From positions 1 to 64,000 of the forward strand of contig NZ_PGDQ01000014.1 of assembly GCF_003073135.1 (NCBI RefSeq): DNA of 64,000 bases, in the 5' to 3' direction. Shown piece by piece: positions 16,674 to 25,288 of the stretch. The DNA comes from Euzebya rosea. GTDB taxonomy: Bacteria > Actinomycetota > Nitriliruptoria > Euzebyales > Euzebyaceae. Both the position numbers and the translations under genes were made by a program. Below the pieces are notes generated by a model. It was not told the origin of the DNA, ran no database searches, and was given only the letters and a program-made list of their open reading frames with translations. Positions within the stretch are counted from its first letter, which is position 1. Each line of letters begins with the position of its first letter.

Positions 16674-18143
16674 GTGGTGGCTGACATCCCCCAGGCGCTC
16701 GCCTACGACGACGTGCTCCTCCTCCCCGGACCCTCCTCGGTCCTCCCGCGCGACGTCGACGTGGCGGTCGAGCTGGCGCCGGGTGTGCCGCTGCGCGTCC
16801 CGCTGCTGTCGGCGGCGATGGACAAGGTCACCGAGGGGGAGATGGCGGTGGCCGTTGCCCGACAGGGCGGCATCGGCGTCATCCACAAGAACTGCACCGT
16901 GGAGGAGCAGGCCTCCATGGTCGAGCGCGTCAAGCGGTCGGAGTCCGGCTTCATCTCCGGCCCCGTGACCCTCGGCCCCGACGACCCGGTGTCCCGCTCC
17001 CACGAGCTGATGCGTCGGTATCGCATCTCGGGTTTCCCCGTCGTGGGTCCCGACGGCCGACTGCTCGGCGTGGTGACCAACCGGGACCTGCGCGACGACG
17101 CTGACCCGGCCAAGCCGGTCTCCACCTACATGACCTCCGAAGGCCTCGTGACCGCGGCCGTCGGCACGGACCTCGAGACGGCCCGCAAGCTGATGCAGAC
17201 CCATCGGGTGGAGAAGCTGCCCATCGTCGACGAGGACGGCCGGCTGGTCGGCATGTTCACGTTCAAGGACATCGAGAAGATCCGGGCGTACCCCAACTCC
17301 GCCAAGGACCTGAAGGGTCGGCTGCTGTCGGCCGCCGCGATCGGGGTCGGGGACGGCATGCTCGACCGGGCCGCCGCGCTGGTCGACGCCGGTGTCGACC
17401 TGCTGGCGATCGACTCCGCCCACGGCCACTCCACCGGGATCCTGGAGTTCGCCGCCAAGGTCAAGGCCAGCCACCCCGAGACCGCGCTGATGGTCGGCAA
17501 CGTCGCCACCGCCGACGCCGTCCGTGCCTGCGTCGACCACGGCGCCGATGTCGTCAAGGTCGGGGTCGGCCCCGGCTCGATCTGCACCACCCGCATCGTC
17601 ACCGGCGTCGGTGTGCCCCAGCTGACGGCCGTGATGGAGGCCGCCGAGGCAGCAGCCGACCTGGACGTGTCCACCGTCGCCGACGGCGGCATCCGCTTCT
17701 CCGGCGACATGGTCAAGGCGCTGGCCGCCGGCGCGACCGCGATCATGGTCGGCAACCTGCTGGCCGGCACCGACGAGTCCCCCGGCGAGCTGGTCCTCGC
17801 GGGCGGCCGTCGCTACAAGGAGTACCGCGGCATGGGTTCGCTGGACGCCATGCGCGCCGGGTCGGCCGACCGGTACTTCCAGGACTCCGGCAGCAAGCCC
17901 GAGAAGATGGTCCCGGAAGGGGTGTCGGGCCTGCTGCCCTACCGCGGCCCCGTCGCCGACGTCACCAGCCAGCTGATCGGTGGGCTCCGGTCCGGCATGG
18001 GTTACGTCGGTGCGCAGAACCTGGCCGAGCTCGCCGAGAAGGCGCGCTTCGTCCGCCAGACGGCCGCCGGATCCCGCGAGAGCCACGTGCACGACCTCGA
18101 CGTCGTCCACGAGGCCCCCAACTACCAGCCCGGCGAGCGCTGA
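16674..18143 (+). CDS. guaB: IMP dehydrogenase
   Basis: GTG 16674 has AAGGA seven bases upstream; GTG 16677 is equally possible. The 489-residue protein has the full IMPDH layout: an N-terminal TIM-barrel strand set ([12 protein letters not shown]), an inserted pair of CBS domains (about 95-210, including [12 protein letters not shown] and [12 protein letters not shown]), then the barrel with the catalytic loop GPGSICTTR (Cys304). The GMGSLDAM and YKEYRGMG flap follow. It oxidises IMP to XMP with NAD, the committed step to GMP. It is a single-copy-type housekeeping gene, followed by a strong hairpin. Confidence 0.96.
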   Translation: MVADIPQALAYDDVLLLPGPSSVLPRDVDVAVELAPGVPLRVPLLSAAMDKVTEGEMAVAVARQGGIGVIHKNCTVEEQASMVERVKRSESGFISGPVTLGPDDPVSRSHELMRRYRISGFPVVGPDGRLLGVVTNRDLRDDADPAKPVSTYMTSEGLVTAAVGTDLETARKLMQTHRVEKLPIVDEDGRLVGMFTFKDIEKIRAYPNSAKDLKGRLLSAAAIGVGDGMLDRAAALVDAGVDLLAIDSAHGHSTGILEFAAKVKASHPETALMVGNVATADAVRACVDHGADVVKVGVGPGSICTTRIVTGVGVPQLTAVMEAAEAAADLDVSTVADGGIRFSGDMVKALAAGATAIMVGNLLAGTDESPGELVLAGGRRYKEYRGMGSLDAMRAGSADRYFQDSGSKPEKMVPEGVSGLLPYRGPVADVTSQLIGGLRSGMGYVGAQNLAELAEKARFVRQTAAGSRESHVHDLDVVHEAPNYQPGER

Positions 18144-18196
18144 CCCACCCGAGGTGTGTCGCACCACCGGCGCGCGGCACCGACGAGACGACAACA

Positions 18197-18218
18197 GCCG
18201 GCCCGATGAGGGGCCGGC
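18197..18218. terminator. Bidirectional terminator hairpin after guaB
   Basis: An 8-base perfect stem GCCGGCCC/GGGCCGGC encloses a 6-base loop, extended by an outer ACGAC/GTCGT pairing. It lies between convergent genes (guaB and the secreted-protein gene), so it can serve both. Confidence 0.7.
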
Positions 18219-18251
18219 CGTCGTGTGGCGGAAGCAGCTGGAGGGGTGGTC

Positions 18252-18965
18252 CTACGGGCAGCCCACCGTGCAGGGGACGTCCACCGGGCGGTCCGACCCG
18301 ATCACGAAGGTCGTCCCGGCGCCCGTGAGGTCGATGGCCGGGGCCGTCAGCACGCCGATCTGCGTGCGGACCTCGGCGGCCGTCGTCACCACGGCACGGC
18401 CAGCGGAGAAGTTGGTCCTGTCGGCCCCGGACAGGCCGCTCAGCGGCATGTGGAACACGAGGGTGTTGCCGGTGACCGAGGCGTACCAGCCGGACGGCCG
18501 GATCGTGGCGTCGGCCGCGCATCCACGGCTGGCGAACTGGCGGAACTCCAGCGTCGACCCGTCGGTGGGGGCGCTGGCCGGCCCGTTCAGGTAGTACTGC
18601 ACGAAGCCGCCGCAGGTACCCACCTCGACGTTCAGGCGGTAGATGAGGGTCGGGCCGGCGCTGGTGGCCGGGGCGGCCGTGGTGATGTGGGCCTCGAGGC
18701 CCTGCTGCACGTAGGTCAGACCGTCACCGCCGACGGGCAGGGCCTTGTAGCTGGTGGCGTAGCGGACGCTCAACAGGTCGGCGGGGGCGTAGCCGACGGG
18801 GGTCGACGTGCCCTGCGCGGCACCGCCGGTCACGAAGCCCTGGCCGTTGATGGCGTTGGCGTCACCGGCAGGGTCGGTCAGGTGGGGAGTGGGCTCGACT
18901 GCGCCGGCCGGCAGCCCGATGGCTGCGATCAGGACGAGGGCAACGACGCCGATGGCAACTCGCAT
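18252..18965 (-). CDS. Secreted protein of unknown function
   Basis: The 237-residue product starts at ATG 18965 with AAGGAG nine bases upstream. It has a clear signal peptide (MRVAIGVVALVLIAAIGLPAGA, cut after about residue 22). The mature part is about 215 residues of beta-rich sequence starting HLTDPAGDANAINGQG, a segment common in actinobacterial exported proteins whose fold is not assigned. Three or four cysteines (CGGF, RGCAAD, PCTVGC) could form disulfides. No catalytic motif is visible. It stands alone, with convergent guaB on one side and 134 bases without a gene on the other (18966-19099), where I see no further feature. Confidence 0.75.
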   Translation of the reverse strand: MRVAIGVVALVLIAAIGLPAGAVEPTPHLTDPAGDANAINGQGFVTGGAAQGTSTPVGYAPADLLSVRYATSYKALPVGGDGLTYVQQGLEAHITTAAPATSAGPTLIYRLNVEVGTCGGFVQYYLNGPASAPTDGSTLEFRQFASRGCAADATIRPSGWYASVTGNTLVFHMPLSGLSGADRTNFSAGRAVVTTAAEVRTQIGVLTAPAIDLTGAGTTFVIGSDRPVDVPCTVGCP

Positions 18966-19099
18966 GGACGCTCCTTGGGAAGGGACCGGGATCGGTCCTC
19001 GGTCAGGGCAGGGTCATTCGCCGAATGGACGGCGTTCACCTCTCCCGGGCCCTACCGGTGGGCGGGTATTGACTTCAGCCGAGTCCCCGGATTCCGAGT

Positions 19100-19654
19100 T
19101 CAGGAGGGGTCGAGGCCCAGCAGGCCGTCGGTCTCCGCGTGGAGCGTTGCGGACAGGTCCTCCCGGGAGAGGAGGGTCCACGACTCGTCGAGGTCATCCA
19201 GCGCCCGATCCCCTTGGGCGTGGTCCAGGTCGAGGGTGATCACCAGGCAGGCGTCGCCGAGGCCCTGGGTGATCCAACCGCCGATGCCGCCGCTGTCGGT
19301 TCGTTCGAGATGCTGCTCCAGATGCCCGCGCTCCGGCGTGGACACCGGGGCCTCCTCCTCGTCCAGCACACAGGTGTCGCCGATGGACAGCACAGCAGCG
19401 TCGAGGCCGACCACGGCGTGGCTGAGGGCGATCTCGGCGTGGCCCGACTCGACGTCGAACGTCGTCGTGCGGTAGCCGTAGGGCATCTCGGGGAAGCACG
19501 GGATCGACTCGGCGTCGGGGACGGCCTGTGCGATCAGCACCAGCGCGTTGGTGTCGGCGCACATGGCGGTTGCCGAGGGCAGGTCCTGCCCGCAGCCGCC
19601 GACGGCCAGGGCCGCGAGGACGACCGCGACCATCCGTCCGGCGGGGCCGCTCAC
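19100..19654 (-). CDS. Small lipoprotein of the PAP2-kinase operon
   Basis: GTG 19654 overlaps the upstream stop (GTGA); an internal ATG seven codons later (19633) is an alternative. The 184-residue product has a short hydrophobic start and a lipobox ending AVGGC, so it is probably lipid-anchored outside the membrane. The mature region is acidic, with four further cysteines (MCADTN, IPCFPEMP, DTCVLDEE, DACLVI) that may pair. I recognise no family. Its coupling to the PAP2-kinase gene suggests an extracytoplasmic partner of that protein. Confidence 0.65.
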   Translation of the reverse strand: MSGPAGRMVAVVLAALAVGGCGQDLPSATAMCADTNALVLIAQAVPDAESIPCFPEMPYGYRTTTFDVESGHAEIALSHAVVGLDAAVLSIGDTCVLDEEEAPVSTPERGHLEQHLERTDSGGIGGWITQGLGDACLVITLDLDHAQGDRALDDLDESWTLLSREDLSATLHAETDGLLGLDPS

Positions 19655-21384
19655 AGCAGCCCCACCGTGTCGAACGCGACCCACGTTCCCAGCGCGGCGG
19701 CGAGGACGACGGCGACCGTGGCGACCGCAGCCACGATCCGGCGACGGTCCCACCGGTGGATGCGGATCGGCTCGCGGTCCGGGGCGAGCTCGCGCAGCCG
19801 GTCCCGGACGGCCCACCCGTCGTCGTCCAGGAGGCCACGGAGCTGGGAGGGGATCGCGAACCCGTCCGTGGCCGCGAGCGCCTCGGCGATCTCCTCCGGC
19901 TCGAACAGGCGGAGCGCCCGGCGGTGGACCCGATCGGGACCTGCGGCCAGGCCGAGCATCAGCACCATCGCGCCCAGGTCGACCGCCTGCCGCCAGGGGG
20001 TCGGTCGCAGCTGGGCGAAGGCCACGTCGATGAGGGTGACGCGGTCCCCGTCGACCAGCAGGTTGCCCGGCTTGATGTCGCGGTGGGCGATGCCCGCGGT
20101 CCACAGCTGGTCGACCACGGACAGGCAGGCGTCGATGAGCTCGTCGGACACCTCCTCCTCGACGTCGAAGTCGTGGCCGGCGGTGAAGGAGAAGGTGATC
20201 AGGTACTCCTGCTCGGGGGTGATCTCCACGATGCCGTGGGGCGCAGGGACCGCGACGCCGGCATCGCGCAGCACCCGGGTCAGGTGGTCCTCGTACTGGA
20301 CGAGCTGCCGGACGCTGGCGAACGGCGTCTCGTTCTCCAGCCGTCCGTACATCAGCAACCGGACGAGCTTGTAGAGCCGGTCGGACCGCAGGTGCTGACG
20401 GGTGTACAGCTTCGCGAAGAGGGTCCGTGGGCCGTCGGGCCCGTCGACCTCGAGCCGCAGCGGCGTGGATCCGGCGGACCCCTCCTCGCCGTGCAGGTCC
20501 ACCCCGCTGACCGTCAGGCCGAGCTGGTCGGCGATGCCCGTCCGGATCGCCTCGACGCGACGCGGCGAGAGGGTGACGTGCGCGTGTTGCCCCCGCCGGT
20601 ACTCCACCGGGAACCGTGAGTGCGGCACGACGAGCCGGGTGAGGGCGAAGACGACGCCGGCGGCGATCGCGCAGGCGACCACGACATCGCTGATGTGGTC
20701 GACGCCGAGGACGACCCGGGCCAAGCCGATCAGCACCGCGACCCCACCGACGGCCAACGCGCCGTACCGACGGATCGGTCCGTGCGGGGCGAGGACCCGG
20801 AGGGAGCCCAGCACGGTGACCATGAGCGCCGCCATGGGGCGCGAGGGGTGGGAGAACCCGTCCCAACCGGCCACGATGTCGACCATCGGCCGTGGCCGTT
20901 GGATCGCGAAGTTCATGGCCTGCGCGGCCCACTCCACCAGCAGCAGGGCGGCGACGAAGACCGCCAGGTGACGCAGCCGACGCACGGCCAGCAGCACCGC
21001 GATGGTGCCCCAGCGCAGCACGGCCACGAACACCTCGTCGGTCAGGCCGTTCAGCACCCGGGCCACGGCGGTGGCGGCGTCGGTCCGCTGGGCCACCATC
21101 CACCGGCCCGCCAGCACGTCCACCCGCTGCACCCAGTCCGGCTGCAGGTAGACGAACGACAGCAGGGAGAAGGTCACGCCGACCACGACGACCAGCGCCC
21201 AGCGCACCCCCGCCCACCACTGCTCGGGCGGCAGGGGTGGGGGTTCGCCGGTCGGGCGGCGGCGACGTCCGCCGCGACGCAGGGGCGAGTGGCCGGTGCC
21301 CTCGTCGGTGACGCCATCGTCGACCCGGTCCAGCGACGGCCGCTCCGCGCTGGACTCCGCGCCAGCCAGCTCCTGGGCGCTCAC
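19651..21384 (-). CDS. PAP2-type membrane domain fused to a protein-kinase-like domain
   Basis: GTG 21384 overlaps the upstream stop. The 577-residue protein has five or six hydrophobic segments in residues 60-275 with a PAP2 (lipid phosphatase) pattern: QRPRPMV, SHPSRPMAA and LGVDHISD. The second motif lacks the usual PSGH histidine, so phosphatase activity is doubtful. A cytoplasmic kinase-like domain follows (about 290-540). It has LFAKLY (ATP lysine), AHRDIKPGNLL (Asp436) and LIDVAFAQL in place of DFG, so the catalytic core is largely kept. One C-terminal hydrophobic segment ends the protein. A second such fusion lies divergent at 22557. Possible role: lipid or prenyl-phosphate handling with phosphorylation; substrate unknown. 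Confidence 0.75.
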   Translation of the reverse strand: MSAQELAGAESSAERPSLDRVDDGVTDEGTGHSPLRRGGRRRRPTGEPPPLPPEQWWAGVRWALVVVVGVTFSLLSFVYLQPDWVQRVDVLAGRWMVAQRTDAATAVARVLNGLTDEVFVAVLRWGTIAVLLAVRRLRHLAVFVAALLLVEWAAQAMNFAIQRPRPMVDIVAGWDGFSHPSRPMAALMVTVLGSLRVLAPHGPIRRYGALAVGGVAVLIGLARVVLGVDHISDVVVACAIAAGVVFALTRLVVPHSRFPVEYRRGQHAHVTLSPRRVEAIRTGIADQLGLTVSGVDLHGEEGSAGSTPLRLEVDGPDGPRTLFAKLYTRQHLRSDRLYKLVRLLMYGRLENETPFASVRQLVQYEDHLTRVLRDAGVAVPAPHGIVEITPEQEYLITFSFTAGHDFDVEEEVSDELIDACLSVVDQLWTAGIAHRDIKPGNLLVDGDRVTLIDVAFAQLRPTPWRQAVDLGAMVLMLGLAAGPDRVHRRALRLFEPEEIAEALAATDGFAIPSQLRGLLDDDGWAVRDRLRELAPDREPIRIHRWDRRRIVAAVATVAVVLAAALGTWVAFDTVGLL

Positions 21385-22514
21385 GAGTCTGCCGTGGCCC
21401 GGGCCGAGGGCCGTGGGTCGGGGGACGGCGGCGATGACGCCTCGTCCTCTCGCTCCCAGTCGTCGTTGCGGGCCCACAGCAGGTAGGCCAGCCCCCCGAG
21501 CGGGATGGGCAGCAGGTAGCTGATCATGCGGAAGACCAGCACGCCGGCGACCACGGCGTTCTTGTCCGCACCGAACTGGGTGAACACCCCGACGTAGCCG
21601 AGCTCGATGAGCCCGACCCCGCCCGGCGTGATCGGCACGGCGGTGATCAGCCTGGCGAAGGAGAACCCGGCCAGCGCCTCGATCCAGGTCAGGTCGTCGG
21701 ACTCGATGCCGATGGCGCGGAGGGTGGCGAGCAGGACGAGGAACAGCGACGTGTGGCCCACCACGGTGGCGAGGGTCAACCAGTGCCACCGGTTCGACAG
21801 CAGCTCGCGGGAGTCCTCACGGAACGCCGCAGCCCGGTCGGCGAGGTGCGTCGGCGGGGTCCGGGAGAACAGCCGCATGACCCGGGTGGCTGCCGACTGG
21901 ACGGTTCGGCCGATCCAGCGCGCCACCCCCTCGCTGCGCAGCAGCCCGATCAGGCCGGCGATGCTGACGGCCAGGACGACGAGTCCCATCACGGCGGTCA
22001 GGACCAGTCGCTGGTTGGCGTCGCCGGTGAAGGCCAGCAGAGCCAGCGCCACGACGGGCATGCCCAGCTTCACGAAGTTGTTCCAGATCCCGGTGACCAC
22101 GACGTACCGGCCGATCTCGGCCGCCGAGAAGCCCCACGACCCGAGGATCGTCGCCGACAGGCCCACGCCGACGCCACCACCGGCGGGGACGGTGTTGGCC
22201 ACCGCGGTGGACGCCAGGTTCATCACCGCGGCCTTGCCCAGCGTCAGGCCGGGCAGCGCCGCGACGGCCACCAGCCAGTAGGTGATCTGGTTCCAGACGG
22301 TCGCGGCCAGCAGCACGGCGATCGCGGTCCCGCTGAGGCCACGGATGGTGTCCCACACCTCCGCCATGTCCGAGACCTGGGGGAGGATGACGACGAACAC
22401 ACCGAGGACGACGGCAGCTGCCAGCCCGAAGGACAACCAGCGCCGCCACGTGGGCGGGCCGTCGTCCGTCGCTCGGTCGTCGGCGGCGGACCGGCGCGTC
22501 TCCTCGGTGCTCAC
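21381..22514 (-). CDS. UPF0104/LPG-synthase-type transmembrane protein
   Basis: GTG 22514 has GGAGG upstream. The 377-residue protein has about eight hydrophobic segments with the two signature stretches of the lysylphosphatidylglycerol-synthase transmembrane family (PF03706): NTVPAGGGVGVG and PITPGGVGLIELG. Members lacking the aminoacyl domain are thought to move lipids or lipid-linked compounds across the membrane. This one has no extra domain. It is the first gene of a three-gene coupled operon (then the PAP2-kinase fusion, then the lipoprotein) and lies only 42 bases from the divergent second PAP2-kinase gene, so the two are likely co-regulated. Confidence 0.8.
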   Translation of the reverse strand: MSTEETRRSAADDRATDDGPPTWRRWLSFGLAAAVVLGVFVVILPQVSDMAEVWDTIRGLSGTAIAVLLAATVWNQITYWLVAVAALPGLTLGKAAVMNLASTAVANTVPAGGGVGVGLSATILGSWGFSAAEIGRYVVVTGIWNNFVKLGMPVVALALLAFTGDANQRLVLTAVMGLVVLAVSIAGLIGLLRSEGVARWIGRTVQSAATRVMRLFSRTPPTHLADRAAAFREDSRELLSNRWHWLTLATVVGHTSLFLVLLATLRAIGIESDDLTWIEALAGFSFARLITAVPITPGGVGLIELGYVGVFTQFGADKNAVVAGVLVFRMISYLLPIPLGGLAYLLWARNDDWEREDEASSPPSPDPRPSARATADS

Positions 22515-22556
22515 CTGGTGCCTCCGGGCGTGTTCGAGAACGCCGTGCAGTGGGGC

Positions 22557-23807
22557 ATGTTGCGTCCCATGACCACGCGATCAGGTGCGATGACGCAGGC
22601 CCGGCGACGACACGGGTCCGATGTCGTCCGGGTGGTGCTCGGGTTGGCCACGCTCGTCCTCGCCTCCCTGCCGGTCAGGCCCGACTCGATCGGTCGGGTG
22701 GAAACGGGCGCGTTCGACCTCGTGAACGGCCTGCCCGACCACCTGTACCCAGTCCTGTGGGGACCGATGCAGCTCGGTTCGCTGGTCGCGGTGCCGCTGG
22801 TCGTCGGTGCGGCGCTGATCACGCGTCGCCGGGGACTCGCGCTGGAGGCCGCGGTCGCAGGGACCACCGCCTGGACGCTGGCCAAGGTCGTGAAGGACGC
22901 CTACGGCCGTCCGCGACCGGGGGGCCTGCTGGAGGAGGTGGCGTTCCGCGGCGGCGAGCCGGTCGGCTTCGGCTTCGTGAGCGGCCACACCAGCGTGGCC
23001 TTCGCCCTGGCGACGGCCGCCACCCTGTACGTCCCCCGGCGGTGGCGGGGAAGGCTGTTCGCGATCGCCGCCCTGGTCGGCCTGTCCCGGATGTTCGTGG
23101 GCGCACACCTCCCCCTCGACGTCGTGGGTGGGGCCGGGATGGGCTGGGCCATCGCCGCGGCCGTGCGGCTGGTGCTGGGTGCGCCGACCGGACGACCGTC
23201 GGTCGACCGCGTCCGGACGGGCCTGGCCGGGCTGGGCATCACCGCCGCGGCCATCGAGCCCGTGGACGTCCCCGCCGCCACGTCGGCGGTCTACCGGGTG
23301 ACCGGCACGGACCACGGGGACCTGTTCGCCAAGGTCGTCGGCGACCGGCCGCAGGACCGGGACCTGCTGTACCGGTGGTGGCTACGGCTCCGCGGTGTGC
23401 CCAGGGGCGCCCAGCGCTTCGCCTCACCGAACCTGCAGGTCGAGTTCGAGGCCACCCGGACGCTGGCCGCTGCCGCCGCCGGCGTGGCCGTTCCCGAGGT
23501 GCGCTACGCCGGCCCGCTGGACCCCGAGCACGCGGTGCTGCTGACCGGTTGGGTCGACGGCACCCCGATCGACCGGCTCGAGGCCGTCGACCCCGCGACC
23601 GTCACCGAACTCCAGCGGCAGGTCGAGCGGCTGCACGCGGCCGGGCTGTCCCACGGGGACCTCGTCGGCGCCAACGTACTGGCCCACCGGCACGGCGTGA
23701 CGCTGGTCGACTTCGGTGACGCGGCGATGCTCGCGAGCGACGCGACGCTGGCGGCTGACCGCACACAGGCCGACCGGCTGCTGGACGACGTCGCCTCGCG
23801 CCGCTGA
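22557..23807 (+). CDS. PAP2 phosphatase-type domain fused to a kinase-like domain (second copy)
   Basis: ATG 22557 is taken; ATG 22569 or 22590 are possible. The 416-residue protein has a canonical PAP2 domain (about residues 20-205): KDAYGRPRPGG, VSGHTSVAF and SRMFVGAHLPLDVVGG, all catalytic residues present. It should hydrolyse a phosphate monoester or pyrophosphate on a lipid. A cytoplasmic kinase-like domain follows (about 215-410) with LFAKVV, SHGDLVGANVL (Asp368) and LVDFGDA. This resembles RIO/Bud32- or KdkA-type small kinases. Compared with the 577-residue fusion, this copy keeps PSGH-type catalysis and a true DFG but is shorter. A terminator follows. Confidence 0.8.
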   Translation: MLRPMTTRSGAMTQARRRHGSDVVRVVLGLATLVLASLPVRPDSIGRVETGAFDLVNGLPDHLYPVLWGPMQLGSLVAVPLVVGAALITRRRGLALEAAVAGTTAWTLAKVVKDAYGRPRPGGLLEEVAFRGGEPVGFGFVSGHTSVAFALATAATLYVPRRWRGRLFAIAALVGLSRMFVGAHLPLDVVGGAGMGWAIAAAVRLVLGAPTGRPSVDRVRTGLAGLGITAAAIEPVDVPAATSAVYRVTGTDHGDLFAKVVGDRPQDRDLLYRWWLRLRGVPRGAQRFASPNLQVEFEATRTLAAAAAGVAVPEVRYAGPLDPEHAVLLTGWVDGTPIDRLEAVDPATVTELQRQVERLHAAGLSHGDLVGANVLAHRHGVTLVDFGDAAMLASDATLAADRTQADRLLDDVASRR

Positions 23808-23808
23808 G

Positions 23809-23833
23809 CCGACACACCCCACGGGTGCGTCGG
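23809..23833. terminator. Bidirectional terminator hairpin
   Basis: CCGACACACCC pairs with GGGTGCGTCGG (one mismatch) around a 3-base loop. It begins two bases after the PAP2-kinase stop and serves the convergent gene ending at 23872 as well. Confidence 0.65.
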
Positions 23834-23871
23834 ACCACCGGCCGCCGGCGCCGACCGGGCGACACGCGGGG

Positions 23872-24888
23872 TCAGGCCGTGGCCCGGCGGAGCTCCTCGG
23901 CCAGCACGAGCGCTTGGGAAGCCCGCAGCAGGACCTGCTGGGTGTCGTGGCTGGTCGTCCGCTGCCTGACGGGCTTGGCGGGCGAGGCGTCGACGTCGAC
24001 GGCCATGTCGATCAACGCCACGGCCAGCGCGTCCAGCACCTCGGGGTCCCGGGTGCGCAGGACGAGGGAGTCCCGGCGGCCCGGCTCCATGCCCTCGACC
24101 GCGGCCAGCCGGTCCGTCGCGCCCGGGACGTGCCGGTCGAGGATGACCCCCACCTCACGGCGTGGCAGGCGGAGCTCGCCGACGTCGTCGAACACGAACC
24201 GGGCGGCCGTGGCGTCGCGGTTGTGCCGGGCCCGCTGGCCCGTCGCCCACATGGCGTGGCCGGCCGCGATGGCCTCCAGCCCCGCCGGGGTCGTCACGAC
24301 GGCGAAGCGCTCCAGCAACGTCGCCGCCCGGTCCCCCGCAGCGGCGGCGTCCAGCAGCGGAGCCTCCGCCTGCGGGTCCTCCACGACCTCGGCGAACCCC
24401 GGTGGGACCACCCCGGTGCGCAGGGGCCGGACGTCCAGCCGCCAGGCCGGGTGGGCCAGCGGCTGGTGCACCCCGGACGTGCGCGCCTCGGCCCGGTCGG
24501 CGCACATGGCCCGGTCGGCCTCGAGCAGGTCCGGCAGGTCCCCGAGCCTGCCGTCGCCGACGGCGATCGCCTCGATCGCACGGTCACGCGCGGACCGGAC
24601 CGCCTCGTGGACGACGAGGTCGACCGGGATCCCCAGCTCGTTCAGCAGCGGGTGCCCCGAACGGATGGCGTGGGCGATCTCCTCCTGCTCGACGTAGCTG
24701 GCGACGTCCCCGACCTCGACGGCCTCGTGGAGCACCACCCGTCGGAAGTCCTTGGCGTGCCCACGAGCGTGCCGGACGAACGTCGGTCGGGGTGCCATCG
24801 ACTGTCCGATGTAGCGGATGACCGGCGATCGCGCTTCGAGCAGCGCGACGATGGACGTGGTCTCCGGTGACATGGGGCGGTCGGGCAT
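23872..24888 (-). CDS. Protein of unknown function
   Basis: The 338-residue product starts at ATG 24888 (a second ATG lies five codons in). It is soluble, alanine- and charge-rich, with no signal peptide or membrane segment. Segments such as RRVVLHEAVEVGDVASYVEQEEIAHAI and ILDRHVPGATDRLAAVEGM are mainly helical. I could not match it to a family or find a catalytic motif. It stands alone, divergent from the YnfA-type gene with 40 bases between the starts, and convergent with the PAP2-kinase gene. Codon use matches the neighbours, so it is probably a real gene. Confidence 0.6.
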   Translation of the reverse strand: MPDRPMSPETTSIVALLEARSPVIRYIGQSMAPRPTFVRHARGHAKDFRRVVLHEAVEVGDVASYVEQEEIAHAIRSGHPLLNELGIPVDLVVHEAVRSARDRAIEAIAVGDGRLGDLPDLLEADRAMCADRAEARTSGVHQPLAHPAWRLDVRPLRTGVVPPGFAEVVEDPQAEAPLLDAAAAGDRAATLLERFAVVTTPAGLEAIAAGHAMWATGQRARHNRDATAARFVFDDVGELRLPRREVGVILDRHVPGATDRLAAVEGMEPGRRDSLVLRTRDPEVLDALAVALIDMAVDVDASPAKPVRQRTTSHDTQQVLLRASQALVLAEELRRATA

Positions 24889-24928
24889 CGGATGACAGTA
24901 GCCGTGGCGCTGCTGCTACGTTCCCGCC

Positions 24929-25267
24929 GTGCCCGATGCCGTTCGTTCGATCCTGCTGTTCCTGGCCGCCGCCGTCCTGGAGATCGGCGGGGCGTGGCTG
25001 GTCTGGCAGGGCGTCCGCCAGAACCGCGGCCTCGTGTGGATGGGGCTCGGCGTCCTCGCCCTGGCCGGCTACGGCTTCGTCGCCACGCTGCAGCCCGACA
25101 ACACCTTCGGCCGGGTCCTCGCGGCCTACGGCGGGGTGTTCGTCGCTGGCTCGCTGCTGTGGGGTGTCGTGGCCGACGGGTTCAGGCCCGATCGGTACGA
25201 CCTGCTCGGCGCCGCGGTCTGCCTGGTCGGCGTCGCGATGATCATGTACGCCCCCCGGTCGGCCTGA
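24929..25267 (+). CDS. ynfA: YnfA/UPF0060 small membrane protein
   Basis: GTG 24929; 112 residues, close to the 108 of Escherichia coli YnfA. Four hydrophobic segments are visible, with the family pieces [35 protein letters not shown] and [15 protein letters not shown]. YnfA-type proteins resemble small multidrug transporters in topology; their physiological substrate is not settled. A -10-like TACGTT (24917-24922) ends seven bases before the GTG, so the transcript may be leaderless. A perfect hairpin overlaps its stop codon. Confidence 0.88.
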   Translation: MPDAVRSILLFLAAAVLEIGGAWLVWQGVRQNRGLVWMGLGVLALAGYGFVATLQPDNTFGRVLAAYGGVFVAGSLLWGVVADGFRPDRYDLLGAAVCLVGVAMIMYAPRSA

Positions 25268-25277
25268 CCGACCGGGG
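25253..25277. terminator. Bidirectional terminator hairpin overlapping the ynfA stop
   Basis: A perfect 10-base stem CCCCGGTCGG/CCGACCGGGG encloses the 5-base loop CCTGA, which contains the ynfA TGA. It lies between the convergent ynfA and ThDP-enzyme genes. Confidence 0.75.
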
Positions 25278-25288
25278 ACGTCCTGCAC

